From: Molossus alvarezi
Lineage: Eukaryota > Chordata > Mammalia > Chiroptera > Molossidae
Reading direction: 5' to 3'
Length of the DNA: 64,000 bases
NCBI GenBank assembly: GCA_037176705.1
Contig: CM073898.1
Span: 42,633,488-42,697,487, forward strand
Part shown: positions 24,560-36,594 of the stretch, in pieces
How the letters are laid out: each line of letters opens with the position of its first letter
How positions within the stretch are numbered: position 1 is the first letter of the stretch
Position numbers and translations under genes: made by a program
Notes under the pieces: model-generated
What the model was told of the DNA's origin: nothing
What the model saw: only the letters and a program-made list of their open reading frames with translations
Databases searched by the model: none

Positions 24560-26280
24560 CTCAGAGAACACTTCGCTGAACAGCAGCCTCCCCAGCTGAA
24601 AATGCATGCAGTGTCTCTCTCTTTTAACTTGCAGCCGACGCTGGCATTTCTTCATCTCTATTCACTCTATCATTATGATGCATTATACAATGTAATGATG
24701 TAATACACCGGGAAGCCGAAGTGTGCGCGCCTTGCCAAAAATAATAAGAAAAGTATACAATTATTTTCTGCTATGAAAGCCACTATCCCTATCATTTCAT
24801 CCTTCCCCAGCCAAAATGAAAGCTTCCCTAATGGCTCAGAGTCTCTTTATGCTTGTGAACTGAACATGAATGTGAAAAGTAGGACGTCACCTCGTCTGTA
24901 CGGAGTTAGAACTTTTAAAGGATGTAAACAAATTTATCGCTTGAGCATGGCGGGCTGGCTCCCAAATCTGCTCTGGCCGTATTTCCGATGGTGTGATTTC
25001 TGGTGTGATTCTAAATGTTACCAAGCCTTTATTTGTTAATAACAAATTTTCCTCAGAAGGGTCTGCCTTTTCATGTTTCATTAACATTAACCTACAATCA
25101 CGAGCCACTGTTCTGAGCAGGAAGCACATTTCAGGGAAAAGTCACCGTCTGCTGGTAGCTGCGTTCGTGGCTGATTAAATCAAAAGGAATCGAAGTAATA
25201 AAACCTCAGAAATAAAGCCAACTAATTGCTACATTTCCCCTCCCCCTTACTAAACGCTATTTTGAGTTACAGAAGCAGAAAATTGTTTTGAAAATCGGCT
25301 ATTTTTAATGTATTACAAGAAAATATTCCCGAAAGGTTGCAATATTGAGCAGACTTTTACATCCAATCCCTTCTGGTGCTGCCCCTCCTCATTTTCTCTC
25401 TCCCCTCCACACCAGCCCCCTTCCCTGCTCCCACGGGTGTTCTGGGTGGGTGTTTTTACAGCATATCTAACATTATTTTTATTACCAGGGACCAACCTCT
25501 TATAAATAGGACCTCACCAAGAGAAAGAAGCCACATTCCTGACCGTCCAGCTTGCTGGCAGAAGCCCTGGCAACTTGGATTGCAGGGACATTTCGAAACA
25601 TTTGCAGCGCTGTTATCATTGTAATTGGGAAGTGGTTGATGAGGTGGAGGCCAGAGATGGATTCTGAGGGAACAGGGGGACCAGAGCAGGGCCATGCTGC
25701 TGTCCACAGTGTTGCGTCTCCAGCTTTGAGAAAACGGCCTGACAGAGCTCGCTGGCAAAACCGAGCCACAGATCATAAAGCTGCTAAGTGGGCTGGCCAC
25801 CCGCTTTATGCTGAAAATTTGTGGGATGCCGTTTTTTGCCTGGCAAAATTAGTAGGAATGCTTAACGTAATTAATTTTTATACTAAACACGTGTTGTTAT
25901 TTTTTTTTTAATGTACAATTACCAAACCATCAAAACCACAGTAGAGCACAATCAGATGTGCCTGAAAACACATAATTGACATAAAGGACGTGCAGGAAAA
26001 TAACATGAAAACACAAAATAAATGGTTATTGCTGTTTAGAATCTGCACTTAAAGAGTGGAATTAATCATAATTATGCATTATTAGCTAATAATTGGGTGG
26101 AAGCATACAGGGCATCTCTTGTTTATTGTTGCCGGTGCTGCTATTGTCACCGTTATTATTATTTTCTGTGGAAAATTGTACCAACCTGAGATTGTTTCGG
26201 AGAATTCCCAGTGATGACTCAGTGCGGCCTGTAAACTGTTTTGCGTTATTAACTCAACACTAAAACACAGTCACCTCTGG
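24560..26280. promoter_or_regulatory. Candidate conserved noncoding cluster
   Basis: About 1.7 kb with no recognisable repeat. It has dense TAAT/ATTA sites (for example gaattaatcataattatgca near 26059-26078 and tattagctaataattggg near 26080-26097), a near-palindrome around 24671-24705, and an E-box palindrome aacacgtgtt at 25886-25895. Open frames on both strands at 25456-25911 overlap and show no family motif. It looks like a developmental enhancer cluster; conservation is not tested. Confidence 0.35.
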
Positions 26281-27204
26281 GGAGGCCCCAGAAAATCCCA
26301 AACATCTCAGGAAAACACACTAGCAGGTATAGAAAGGCAAAGAGGGGCAGAAGTAAAGAGGTAGGGATGCTTTATGCAAGGTAAAAGCAGTCTAGAGCAC
26401 AAAGCAGGACGAGGCTCAGCCATACTGACTCAAGCATTATTCAACATATCGTTCATTCCTCCTCTCTGCCTCTCTCTCTCTCTACATGTAAGCATGTGTG
26501 TGTATGTGTGTGTGTGTGTGTGTGTACATATACCCACACACATATAATGTATGTATAAATAACATCATGTTTATAGTCTATACATATATATACACGACTG
26601 TATAGGTGATATATGCATGTATGTGTCTCTGTGTATATACATATATACATGCAAAAGAAGGGTAAGGTGTGGTGGCTAGCGCTGTAATAACTGTTGGTGG
26701 TCAGTAGTCATATGTAATATAAACTGCACTTGTATAACCAAGGGGCAAAAGATAAAAAGCTTCATCAGACTCCGCACTCTCCAGTCTCAGGCTTCAGCAC
26801 TGCAGCATGGCAGCCGCCCAGCCCAGGTCTTTGACTTTGGGGAACGTGTCGAGTGTCCTGGGACCAAATTCTTAGGCTATGAAACCGTGAAGATGAAATG
26901 ACAGTGCACAAAACAGTCCCCAAAGTGTCAAAACAACCAGTTAGAAGGCGAAAAATCTGCTGACATCGCCTGTGCTCTTGGTCTACATGAGGTAAAATAA
27001 CTTTTATGATGGATTTTTTTTTTTTGCTTATTTTCCCCACATTTTGGCGTCACATAAATTGTCAAAGGAACAAGACATAGAAAAGAAAATGACCAAAACA
27101 GTAAAGACAGGAAGAGACAGCAAACTGGAGAAGTAAAATTGGATAATTAATCAAATTTAAATTTGAGTTGCCTATCTAAGGAAAAATAGTCGACTTGATG
27201 AATC
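26281..27204. other. Unique noncoding DNA with a complex simple repeat
   Basis: No gene recognised. Contains the simple-repeat stretch at 26461-26655. A start-codon-rich GC patch near 26800-26860 gives only a 22-codon frame. Confidence 0.5.
26461..26655. repeat. Compound (CT)n, (TG)n and TA/TG-rich simple repeat
   Basis: A short CT run, then a TG run (about 26496-26524), then imperfect TATA/CATA sequence with palindromic pieces to about 26655. Confidence 0.9.
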
Positions 27205-27520
27205 CAATCCACTTATTCCATTTATTAACTGGACAAATATTTCTTGAGTGTCTACTATGTATCAGACATTGTTTCAGGCCCTGGGGACTCACTGAACAAA
27301 ACAGACATAAGTCTTTGCACTCATACAGTTTACATTATGTGTGAAGCAGGTGGCTGGGGATGAGAGACACACAACAAATAATTAAAATATACAGTAGGTC
27401 AGTAAGTGCCCTGAAGATAAATACAGCACAGAAAAGAGGGCAGGAAGTGTGTGGGGGTGCGAGATGGCCATGCTCTTTTTAAATTGAATGGTCTTTAAGA
27501 CTTCCCTGAGCAGGAACTAG
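27205..27520 (-). mobile_element. L2 LINE 3' region, antisense
   Basis: Reads tccatttattaactggacaa, atatttcttgagtgtctact, atgtatcagacattgtttca, ggccctggggactcactgaa, then gcactcatacagtttacatt and a stretch resembling the internal antisense L2. A clear antisense 3' terminus at the left, decaying to the right. Confidence 0.85.
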
Positions 27521-27856
27521 TTCAGTAAAGACCATAGGCCTGTTCAGATAAAAACTGAGCCAAATCATCTATTTGAATGGGCTTTTCCTCTTTGGGGGAA
27601 AAGATGGTCAAACTGATCCAGCCACCTCTGGAAAGCATAACCTTAAGGAGGTCACTCAAGGGATTCCAGGGGAGGTTCGCATGGACAACAGTTCCTGGGC
27701 AATTGTATGAGTTCAAGTTAACAGAATCTTTACAAAAAGGAAAACAACTTTTTTTTTCCCTCAGAATAATTCAGATTGTGTTTCTCTCATTTGTTTTAAA
27801 CACAGATCAGTTTGTCTGAATTCAACAAAGGGAAAGGACATATAGAAAATGAAAGG
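27521..27856. other. Unique noncoding DNA
   Basis: No gene or repeat recognised. The 80-codon frame at 27577-27819 has no known motif. Confidence 0.5.
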
Positions 27857-28114
27857 GCCCTGGCCAGTTTGGCTCAGCGGTTAGAGCGTCCGCCTGCGGT
27901 CCAGAGAGACCCGGGTTTGGCTCCTGCTAAGGGCACGTACCTCGGTTGCAGTTTGTCCCTGGCCCTGGTTGGTGGTGTGGGTGGCAGTCACTCGATGTGT
28001 CCCTTTCACGTCGATGTTTCTCTCTCTCTCTCTCTCTCTCTCTTCCTCTCTCTCCCTTCCACTCTATCTGAACAAAAAGAGGAAAAATGTCCTCTGGTGA
28101 GGATAAAAAAAAAA
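27857..28114 (+). mobile_element. Ves SINE, full length
   Basis: Head gccctggccagtttggctca, A box tggctcagcgg, B-box region ccgggtttggctcc, body with gtgtgggtggcagtcactcg, a CT dinucleotide run at 28021-28042, then cctctggtgaggat and an A tail. Target-site duplication not clearly resolvable because the flanks are A-rich. Confidence 0.95.
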
Positions 28115-28129
28115 GACAAAAAAGGAAGG

Positions 28130-28245
28130 GGTAGAACCGGTGGGCTCTGGCGCAGGGGGGAGGAGCAGGGCCCGGGCTTCGCATGCTGCCAAGCGGTCGG
28201 GGCGGCCAGCCTCTCCCGTGAGCCATTTGTTCTCCGGTACTCAGA
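28130..28245. other. Small GC- and CpG-rich patch between two Ves SINEs
   Basis: About nine CpGs in roughly 110 bp (ccgg, gcgc, ggtcggggcggcc) in otherwise CpG-poor surroundings. Too small for a standard CpG island. No repeat recognised. Confidence 0.4.
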
Positions 28246-28360
28246 CCAAGAAGGAAGAGGGCAGGATGCATATCTCTAGTGACCATATCTCCTGAGTCAT
28301 AATTTAGAACTCAGGATCTAATAAAGAATTCTTTTTTTTCTTTTTTTTTTTTTTTTTTTT

Positions 28361-28610
28361 GCCCTGGCCAGTTTGGCTCAGTGGTTGGAATGTCAGCCCG
28401 AGGACCAAAGAATCTTGGGTTTGATTCCGGTCAAGGGCACGTACCTTGGTAGCAGTTTGTTCCCCGGCCCTAGTCAGGGTCGTCTGGGAGGCAGCCAGTC
28501 AATGTGTCTCTCTCACATCGAAGTTTCTCTCTCTCTCTCTCTCCTTCTGTCTCTCCCACTCTATCTGAAGATAAATGGGAAAATATCGTTGGGTGAGGAT
28601 AAAAAAACAA
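28361..28610 (+). mobile_element. Ves SINE, full length, behind a T tract
   Basis: Head gccctggccagtttggctca preceded directly by a 29-nt T tract with one C (28332-28360). Body has a CT run near 28525-28545 and ends tatcgttgggtgaggat plus A tail. Either it inserted next to an existing T run or the T run is the tail of an older opposite-strand element. Confidence 0.93.
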
Positions 28611-31600
28611 AACTTTTTTTGGTTTGTGAATTCATTTATATAAAAATCCTTTCCAAGTTATAAAATTTAAACCACTCTTAGTTCTTATCATTTCTAAAAT
28701 TGACTTTTTAAAAGAAGACTATAGTTATATCACTAAAAACATACACTTCACCAAAATACACACACACAATACACACACACTCATACACACCTATATCATC
28801 AAACACAATATTGAAAACTTTAAAATGAATTAGATTCCAGAAACCCAGAGCCTATGGTTAATATAAGGAATACCCCAAAAGCAATGTAACCTATATTATC
28901 CCAGCAGAAATGTGCTTCTTTTCTGAAGTACCCATAGCTCCTGGACTCTTAACCGAGCACCAGCACATCCCTCCCTCCTGCCTCACCCACCCCAGGCCCA
29001 GCTGATGGAGCAGAAGGAAAAGCCAGGACCTCTTCCTCTCAGAGGCATCACCCCAACCCCATGCAGGAGGAACAAAGCCAACACTGAATGATAGGATATT
29101 AGGAGGAGGCAAATCCAGGTACTGCGCCAATGGAAGGATCCAGAAGGAAGGTAGGAGGAGCCACAGACACTAATGCCAGGCTCCAGGTCTGGGTACCCAG
29201 ACCAATGGAGGGACTGAGGGCAAATTTATTTCTCTAGTCACACTGAATTGATATACAGGGGTGGGGGTGGGGGTGGGGGCTTCATTACCATCTCTGTTTC
29301 TGTTGTCATTGATGCTTACTGAGACCTTCACAGAGCCGGAGCCAAACCCAGCTCAAAGCGTTGATGTTTAGGAAGAGTAGTATTACTTATCACACAACCT
29401 CCTCTCTTCTGCCTTTCTCTCCCTTTTACTGGTCTGGTTGGGCATCCAGGGCTCCCTTTTGCTCTCTACCCTTTGTTTATTCCCTTCACCAAGGCTTTGC
29501 TATCAACTGCTTACTTTGATGTGAATGCAAGTTTACCAGCAACTTCCAGGGAAATTTGCAGCTAAAGTCTCTTCTGTCACTGAAAGGAAAGCACTGTTTC
29601 CCACGGCAGGAATTCTAGTGTTCTACGTGGATGTGGTCCTGGGGACTGGAAACCTTTGAAATGCATTTCCACTGTTACACTTTGGACTCACCTCCGGATG
29701 AGCTTGAGTTTTAATGACCTTTTGCAATTGGATGAAAAATGTCTCAAGATATATAAAAAGAGAAGATGCAAATGGTTTATGCAAAACCACTGGACCTTTA
29801 ACCAGGAACACTGTCCTCTTTAAATGGTTTGAAAGACAAGCAGAACCAATTTGGCCATGCATAGACAGGCTACGCTTTCGCCAGACTCAAAAATCAAAAT
29901 TGCTCATTCCTCTCAGACGAGGAGTTGCTTCTCCTCTCTGCACCCCATGCCCTTTGCTCTCTGATGAGCTCAGATCCACGAAACTAGGTGTGGTTATGTT
30001 GCTGAGGACTTCCTCATTCAAACTCCCTGTGCCTCGTGGGTATCCCAAGGGCAGGGGTGGGTGTGGAGGAGTGCAGTCATTCTAAGCATTCTATGAAGAA
30101 TTAATTCATTGCTGACACCGAAATGCAGCTTTATCCACTCAAGCACCTCATGACTCTGAAGCTTGACTTGATCAAAAATGTTAATTATGTTTCTCTTTAA
30201 CGTGATTTATAGGATATTAGTGACAGCAGGGAAGAGTTTACTCCATGCAGGTAATATACTGGTCTAGGGACTGACTCTGATTTCCATGCAATTAGGAAAA
30301 TTTGGCCCACCCAGAGGCCTAATAAGATCACCACTCTTGTTTCCTTCGGAAAATGCAGAACAAGTCACTGACTGGCAAGTTTTGTCTCCAGTAGTCAATA
30401 ACTTTTTTGTTTAACTATAAAATTTAAAGTAACCGAACAAACACACAAACCTGCATTTGAATAGATGTGTCATCTGTGATGCCTCCACACCCACGAAGGG
30501 GGTTGGTTGTGAGCAAACAGGTCTCTGCTAAATGGAAATCAAATCAGTATTTCCTTTCTGGAGGGAGAAGCGTGTGCTTTAGGTATAAGCTCTATTTGGT
30601 ATAAGCTCTCCCCACACACAGAGCCTTGTTTTGTATAAGAACGTATTTCCGTGATTGTGCGTGTGTTTTATAAATACACTTGGAGAGACGGAGCATTCTT
30701 TAATGCCTGCAAAATGGGTCTGTGGGAAGCTCCCTGTTCATTCCTGAAATTACTGAGAATCTGGAATGGAAAGAAGACTTCGGGGTCTAAAGTGCATAAT
30801 GAACACAGAAATGGTTAAGAGTTTATTTGTTTTTGCATGCCTGCCCCCCCGGGACAATCCTGGGTATGAAATGGTTACACACCTCCCTAAGTCTTCTGCA
30901 TGCTCACAGGTAACCATGTTTAGCTACCACTCTTCCTCCATCTGGGAAAGCCTCTCTCACAAACAAAGCCCCTCATTTCAGAGCTCCCGCCAACCTATAC
31001 TTTCTGTGCCTGCAACATATGCTGTGATGTGGCTTCGAGGAAACTTACAACGCTGCGTTTTTGCGCTGTTACAGCATGAAGCATCCGTATAAGCAAGAGT
31101 GTGGCAGGGTCCTTTTAAGGGTGAAAGTCTGCAGCAACATTCTGAACCCATTTTAAGGATGCACAGCTATCCGGAGAGGACGGATAGGGACTACAAAGGA
31201 GAAATGGAAATCGGTCTCCTTTTTTAAAAAAATCAGAGCGTCTTTGTGTGAGGGTACACTGAGCTTTGACATGAGCAATGTTTGGGTTTGTGTTGCCAGC
31301 AAGAGAAAATTCAGTTTGTGCCGCAATATATATGTGTACGGGAAGCGTACTTTAAAAAATACAATAAAATGTTATCTCTGATTAGAAAAGAAAGATGAAT
31401 TCTCCTGCTAAACCAGGTAACCCTAAAAGCGTGTTAACATGAAATACTAAATAAAATGCTACTCATCTATAATAAATCTTATTACACATTTTGGCAATTT
31501 TACTACTAACATAGTGAAGGTTTCAAGCAATGTTTGAAAATAGAAATCTTAAATTGAATCATTGTTGCATGAATATATGCAAAATATTCATTTCTAGCAC

Positions 31601-32740
31601 TGTGAGGGTTGAGTGCTTTTAAATTGGAGAAATCACTCATGACTTCACCTTTTCATGCAAGATAAAGTTGTATGTGGTAACATCATTACAATGTCATGAA
31701 AGGAGTGGAAATCATACAACAGTTCTGCCTAAAGCTAATATACAAAAAAAGGGGCTTCAATATTTTTCAATATTGTTCAATATTTAAAGGTGCAGTACAA
31801 GGCTTTAAATATATTTTAAAAAATCATTAGGCTTTGGATGTCAGGGAGGCCTTTACTGAGCTCGGAGACTAATAAAATCATTGATGAGATCTCTTTAATA
31901 TTTAACGGAACTCATGTCTTAGGTAGTTGCCTATTTTCCACTCCTGTCTCTGCATATGAGGCTAAATATAGATTTTAAAAAAAAGATTTATGAGGATGTG
32001 ATTATAGATTTTTTTTAACTGTAGCACTAAAATAAAACTATTTACTCAATGATAATGTCATAACAAGAGAAAAAGCATTATGACATTTAAATAGGATTTT
32101 CTATCAATTCTTTAACAGAAGATAGCTTCAAAAGTAGCTAACACATTTATACACACTAACAATCAGGGAATTCAATCAGAGAGAACAAATGAGCAGATTT
32201 TCAAATGAGTTGCCGAACCATGAATCATCAATAGAGCGTTAGGAGGAGTGTGAGAAACTGAAAGATTTTTTTTTTTCAGTGTAGAGGACAACAATAATTG
32301 TTGTTGTTCATGGATCACTTTGCTTTTTTTCTATCCAGTGATAAAGAAAATTAGGAGCCAAAGTTCAGACTCAAAATCCTATGTCGTGCGTGTGTGCGTG
32401 TGTGTGCGCACCGACTTAAGAACAGCGCTCGTTTAATTACATTATTTTCTTATAGTCACTCTGTGGGGACTATCATTGATTCTAAGGTAAAGTAAGGCAT
32501 TCACAGGCTCAACTTTAAACCCTGTCTATGTGTGAAATTGATAGCCCCATTTCTGTTATCAAGTCACTAGTCCAGCACTTTAAAGTCATGGTCTGCAAAA
32601 TAAAATTGGCTCCCTTTTGAATGTCAACCCCTAAAACCAAATATTCCCATTTATTAAAATAAAAATGTAAATTTATAAATTATCATCCTATTTTTATGTA
32701 AAAGCATTCTGGAAAGTACCACATACCACTGTCACATGGC
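28611..32740. other. Unique noncoding DNA
   Basis: No gene or confident repeat recognised in about 4 kb. Local features: CA-rich stretch 28740-28790, a G4-type tract 29258-29279, tandem duplication of ggtataagctct at 30582-30608, and three near-copies of tcaatatt at 31757-31784. Confidence 0.45.
29258..29279 (+). repeat. G-quadruplex-type G tract
   Basis: Four runs of 4-5 G separated by single T: ggggtgggggtgggggtggg followed by gg. Meets the standard G3+N1-7 quadruplex pattern with minimal loops. Confidence 0.9.
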
Positions 32741-32754
32741 AAACAGAACCTCCC

Positions 32755-32809
32755 CATCATTGGCTGTTGCTAGGCTACCAGGAAATGGAATGGACCATTG
32801 CCAATGATG
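32755..32809. promoter_or_regulatory. RFX-like X-box between inverted CCAAT boxes
   Basis: A perfect 10-bp inverted repeat, catcattggc (32755-32764) and gccaatgatg (32800-32809), contains ATTGG and CCAAT, the NF-Y site in opposite orientations. Between them gttgctaggctac (32766-32778) differs by one base from the symmetric RFX site gttgctaggcaac. RFX and NF-Y are known to act together on X/Y-box promoters. Whether this one is bound is inference. Confidence 0.4.
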
Positions 32810-33836
32810 AATTAACTGATGAGCCAGGATGACAGTAATCTTTGTCACTGGATGCAGTAGCTGTCTGAGCCCTGTCATTTTCTGCATTTCATGTTAAACA
32901 GATATACCTAGATTGTAAAACAATACAAAGAAGAATCTGAAAAGAAAGAAGTAAACTTTGACAATCAGAGGACGGTAGCTTTTTATATACATATGAGGCT
33001 TATTGCCTTCACTGAAGAAGGTGATTCCACATTCATTAGCTTCTCTTTTTTTAAATTAAAATCCATGAGCAAATGAAACTTTGTTTTACATCAATAAAGC
33101 AAGTTCAAAGGGTTACCTACTGGGAAACACTCTGTAATCTGTGTCTACAGAAAGCCAGAACATCCTGCTAAACTGTGAAAAATTCACAAAATAATCAGGA
33201 CGTCTGGTTCATGATGCGAAGCCTCAGGATGTATGTATATGTAAGAGTATCTTTATTTGGGGAGCTATACAGACAAGATGACTGGCCAAATCTGGGTGTT
33301 TGGGCTTGTAGACTTTATAGGCATAAAGAACTAGCGATTGAAATACCCAGAGAATAACATCATGTCTACACAGGACACAAGATTTTTCCGTTTGAACAAA
33401 CTAATTCAATCCAATTGATTTTTCTCATGAATGTATCTAAAAACATATTGAAGGGGTCAGTGAGTTTGTTCTACTTGTAGATTCAACCTTAGACCAGTCA
33501 TGAAATCTCACAAGGCTGAGGACAGGGACTTGGAAGTTCTGAGCAGCGAATTTCAAAGGAAGCCATAAGTAAAGTGAATGTATACTCAGAGGTGTGAGCA
33601 CACATCATAGCAGAAATCCACTGGAATAACGGGGGGGGGGGTTGTGGACCCAAGGCAGATGTGGGGGTGTATAGGATTTAACATGGTAAGATACCACCAG
33701 CCAGGACATGATACTATAACAAACAGGGCTTGATTCCAAGTCAGTGAGACCAATTTCCACAAGTCAAACAAGAAAGGCTGACGAATCATATTTTTAAGAA
33801 ATTAGAAAAAAAAATAAAATAAAGGGGGGAAGATCC
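32810..33836. other. Unique noncoding DNA
   Basis: No gene or repeat recognised. A G run of 11 lies at 33631-33641. Confidence 0.5.
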
Positions 33837-33852
33837 AGCAGTAGCCCTTTTA

Positions 33853-34057
33853 TTTCTTATTTTTTTTATTTTTTTCTTCATTGATTTTAGAGAGAGATAA
33901 AAACATCAATAAGAGGGAACATAGATTGGCCGCCTCCAGCATGCCCCCCACCGGAGATTTGGCCCACAACCTGGGCATGTGCCCCGACCAGGAGTTGAAC
34001 TGGCGACCTCTTGGTGCATGGGTTAACACTCAACCACTGAGCCACACCAGCCGGGTG
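33853..34057 (-). mobile_element. Ves SINE, antisense, with 16-bp target-site duplication
   Basis: Starts with an A/T-rich tail complement and cattgattttagagagagat, passes atgccccccaccggagattt, gcgacctcttggtgcatggg, and ends ccacaccagccgggt. It is flanked by agcagtagccctttta (33837-33852) and agcagtggccctttta (34058-34073), one mismatch. Belongs to the class with ccggctggtgtggctcag head and a caat(c)a-type tail. Confidence 0.96.
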
Positions 34058-34073
34058 AGCAGTGGCCCTTTTA

Positions 34074-34385
34074 GATGCTGGGATTATTTAACGATAAAGG
34101 TCATAAGGAGGAAAGAGTATGGAGTGAGACAACAGCAGGTGAAAGCAATTAAAAGTTAAAAATGATGTTTTGCCCATCTTTTTCTGTATCTAGTTTTTTC
34201 CCAAATTTTCCTGGAGACAAAGCTCGACAATCTGGATTGACATTTGTGCTGATAACACATCCATCCCCTCTAAAAATTTCAGGAATGGCACACTAGTTAG
34301 GTACCCTCCTAGTTGACTGTACAGCAGCATGCTCATTACGAATTGGATTAATTCTCTTGGATACAAAAAGTGGATGTGAGAGTGA

Positions 34386-34421
<36 letters not shown>

Positions 34422-35054
34422 TTTCAGGACAAAGGATCTGCCAATGAGACAGAAACTCTGGGGTCTTGTTAGTCCCTGCATTAGTGAGAAGATGAATGGC
34501 AGGGGGTTCTTTGGACCTAATACTTCATAACACTCAAGACCTGTTCTGCTCTTTTCTAACACGTGGGTTTTTGAAATGATAGATCATAACTATAGAACCA
34601 ATGCGTGTGGATGCGGATTGTATGCACTTAATATTTCAGGAGAAGTGTATGCAACCTAATCCAATCATTCTGAAAAATGTGGAAAATGGAAATGCATAAA
34701 GAAAGCTGCTGGCATAAAAGAGAATAAAGAAGAAATATTGATGAAGCTTTATATGGATTAAGCAAAATATATTCATGTAGCATTTGAATATATATATATG
34801 TGTGTGTGCATATATTCTGATCTATGTATATTTATATATATTTAATACACATGTACACATATATATACTAGATAATCAATGTATTAAAACAAACAAATCA
34901 AGTCAGAAAATTTATTTTCTTGGAAGTTAAAATAGCTGCCTATCTTCCAAGGAGTTTTTGTCATCTCCTCTGTAAAGGTCTAGAGAATTATGGAAGATTG
35001 TTAATGAAACCATAACCAATATTTCAAAAATATTAGTCAATATTGGAAAGGTAG
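34074..35054. other. Unique noncoding DNA with simple repeats
   Basis: No gene recognised. Includes the (GT)n at 34376-34421 and a TA/TG-rich patch at 34785-34870. Confidence 0.5.
34376..34421. repeat. (GTGA)n then (GT)n microsatellite
   Basis: About four gtga units run into about 15 GT units, ending before gtttcaggac. Confidence 0.96.
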
Positions 35055-35310
35055 CCTTATTAGTGAATGAAAGTGTTGACTCTGGAGCCAGAACTGGGTA
35101 CATAGGTAAGAATCTCGGCTCTGCCTCTATTACCTATTAGTCTCGAGCAAGTGACTTAACCTCTTGCTTCTGTTTCTTCTTCTGTAAAATAGGGCAAGGG
35201 AAAGGGATAACAATAGTACTTACTATGGGATGCCCTAATACTTATTTTTGAATGACTTAAAATAGTGCCTGGCATGTAATAAGCATTATAGAAGTTAAAT
35301 TAAAAAATAT
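35055..35310 (+). mobile_element. MIR SINE, sense, near full length
   Basis: Reads gttgactctggagccagaac, tctcggctctgcctctatta, a phrase like gcaagtgacttaacctcttg, cttcttctgtaaaatagggc, aacaatagtacttactatgg, tagtgcctggcatgtaataa. One of the best-preserved MIRs here. Confidence 0.92.
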
Positions 35311-35804
35311 AAACAGACATAGTATTTACCCAGGAAATGCTACCAAGGGAAAAGCAAAATATTTCATCTTGATGGTTTGATAGCAGCAAACTACTGATCC
35401 ACAGCCCATTATGGCTGTGGACTAATGCTTCATCCTCTGTCTTAGCAACATTGTCATGGACCTAGAGCAGGATGGTGGCAGCCCCTTGAGTCAGCTTTCT
35501 TGACAGGGGATGTTCTCCAACCACCTGTCTCCCGGGATAAATTGCTAGTCACTTTGTCTACCCTAGGTTGTCATCCTCATCTTTCCCACACTTCATGGCT
35601 TAGCATAAACATACAATATGGTACATAGGATGGAAAAAAAGGAAGGCGGGTCCAGGCCAGAAGAGAGAAATCTACTCAGCCAGCCACCTACCCATAAAAT
35701 AGCTGAGACCTGAGCCAATGAGAAGGGAGACAGAATGACTGTTGTGAACAGCAAAGCAAAGGCCTGGCCTCGTGGTCTGACGATCCCAGTGGATGTCCAA
35801 CAAC
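35311..35804. other. Unique noncoding DNA with a short hairpin
   Basis: No gene or repeat recognised. A perfect 9-bp stem with 6-nt loop, tccacagcc / ggctgtgga, lies at 35398-35421. Confidence 0.5.
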
Positions 35805-36070
35805 GACATTCATTCCTTCAACAATATTTATTGAGCACCTAAGAAGACCTCTAATTATGACCCCAAATATCTAAAATTCCCTGCCCCTGTGGAGCTTACA
35901 CTCCATAGAGGAGGACACTAAATAATAAACAACCTAAATAAGTAATTTATTTTAATAAGTAATTTATCATTGAATGTACTGATATTGAATCTTAGTGCAT
36001 TCATTGATAACGAGAACTAAGTGGGGGAGGCAGGCAAGAAGGTTAGAAAGTGGGTGGGTGCAGGCAGGGG
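35805..36070 (-). mobile_element. L2 LINE 3' region, antisense
   Basis: Reads acattcattccttcaacaat, atttattgagcacctaagaa, then ctgcccctgtggagcttaca and ctccatagaggaggacacta. This matches antisense L2 (cattcattcaacaaatatttattgagc...ccctgccctcaaggagcttaca). A 16-nt segment, taagtaatttatttta, is partly duplicated at 35939-35968. Confidence 0.85.
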
Positions 36071-36594
36071 GTTCATACTTGGCATTCACCTACCATAATT
36101 CAGCACTACACCTTAGGCTCAGAGCACGTACCTAATCGCTTTCTGATTATGCCATTAGGCTTCACCCAGATGCTCCATTCGAACTTCTCCCCATGACAGA
36201 GTCCGGCCCTGCCTTCTCCCTGCCACAGACCTACTGGTCTTCTTTGCAGAGGGAAGGCTGGATGCAGAGTTTTCTGATGCTTGACCCCTCCCTGAGGAGC
36301 CAGACTCCTCACACTCTCTAGTGGGGATAACTCACAGAACACAGCATCACAGGAAATTGAGGCCAAGTTTATCTTCCCACATCCGGAAGAGCCTTGCCCC
36401 TCAGTCCTTCATAGTGCCTTCTCTCTGATAACCTGCTTTTGTCATCTGCTTCTTTAGTAGAGAAAGAAGACATTAAAAGCAGAGGAGCATTTCCCAACAG
36501 GAAAGTAGGGTGTCCCTTCTCTTCCACTCTCCTCCAGAGGATCTTAAACAAGCGTCCCAGCACTCTTCTGTCCTTCTCCTCCTAGCTTGTTTTT
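36071..36594. other. Unassigned noncoding DNA
   Basis: No gene or confident repeat. The stretch 36110-36330 has an LTR-like feel (actccctgaggagccagact) but nothing firm enough to call. Confidence 0.4.

Noticed and set aside
26800..26870. Possible start of a retrocopied gene (atggcagccgcccag)
   Set aside because: The frame stops after 22 codons and I recognise no parent gene, poly(A) tail or duplication.
27812..28286. 155-codon plus-strand and 119-codon minus-strand frames
   Set aside because: They read through a Ves SINE and its CT run.
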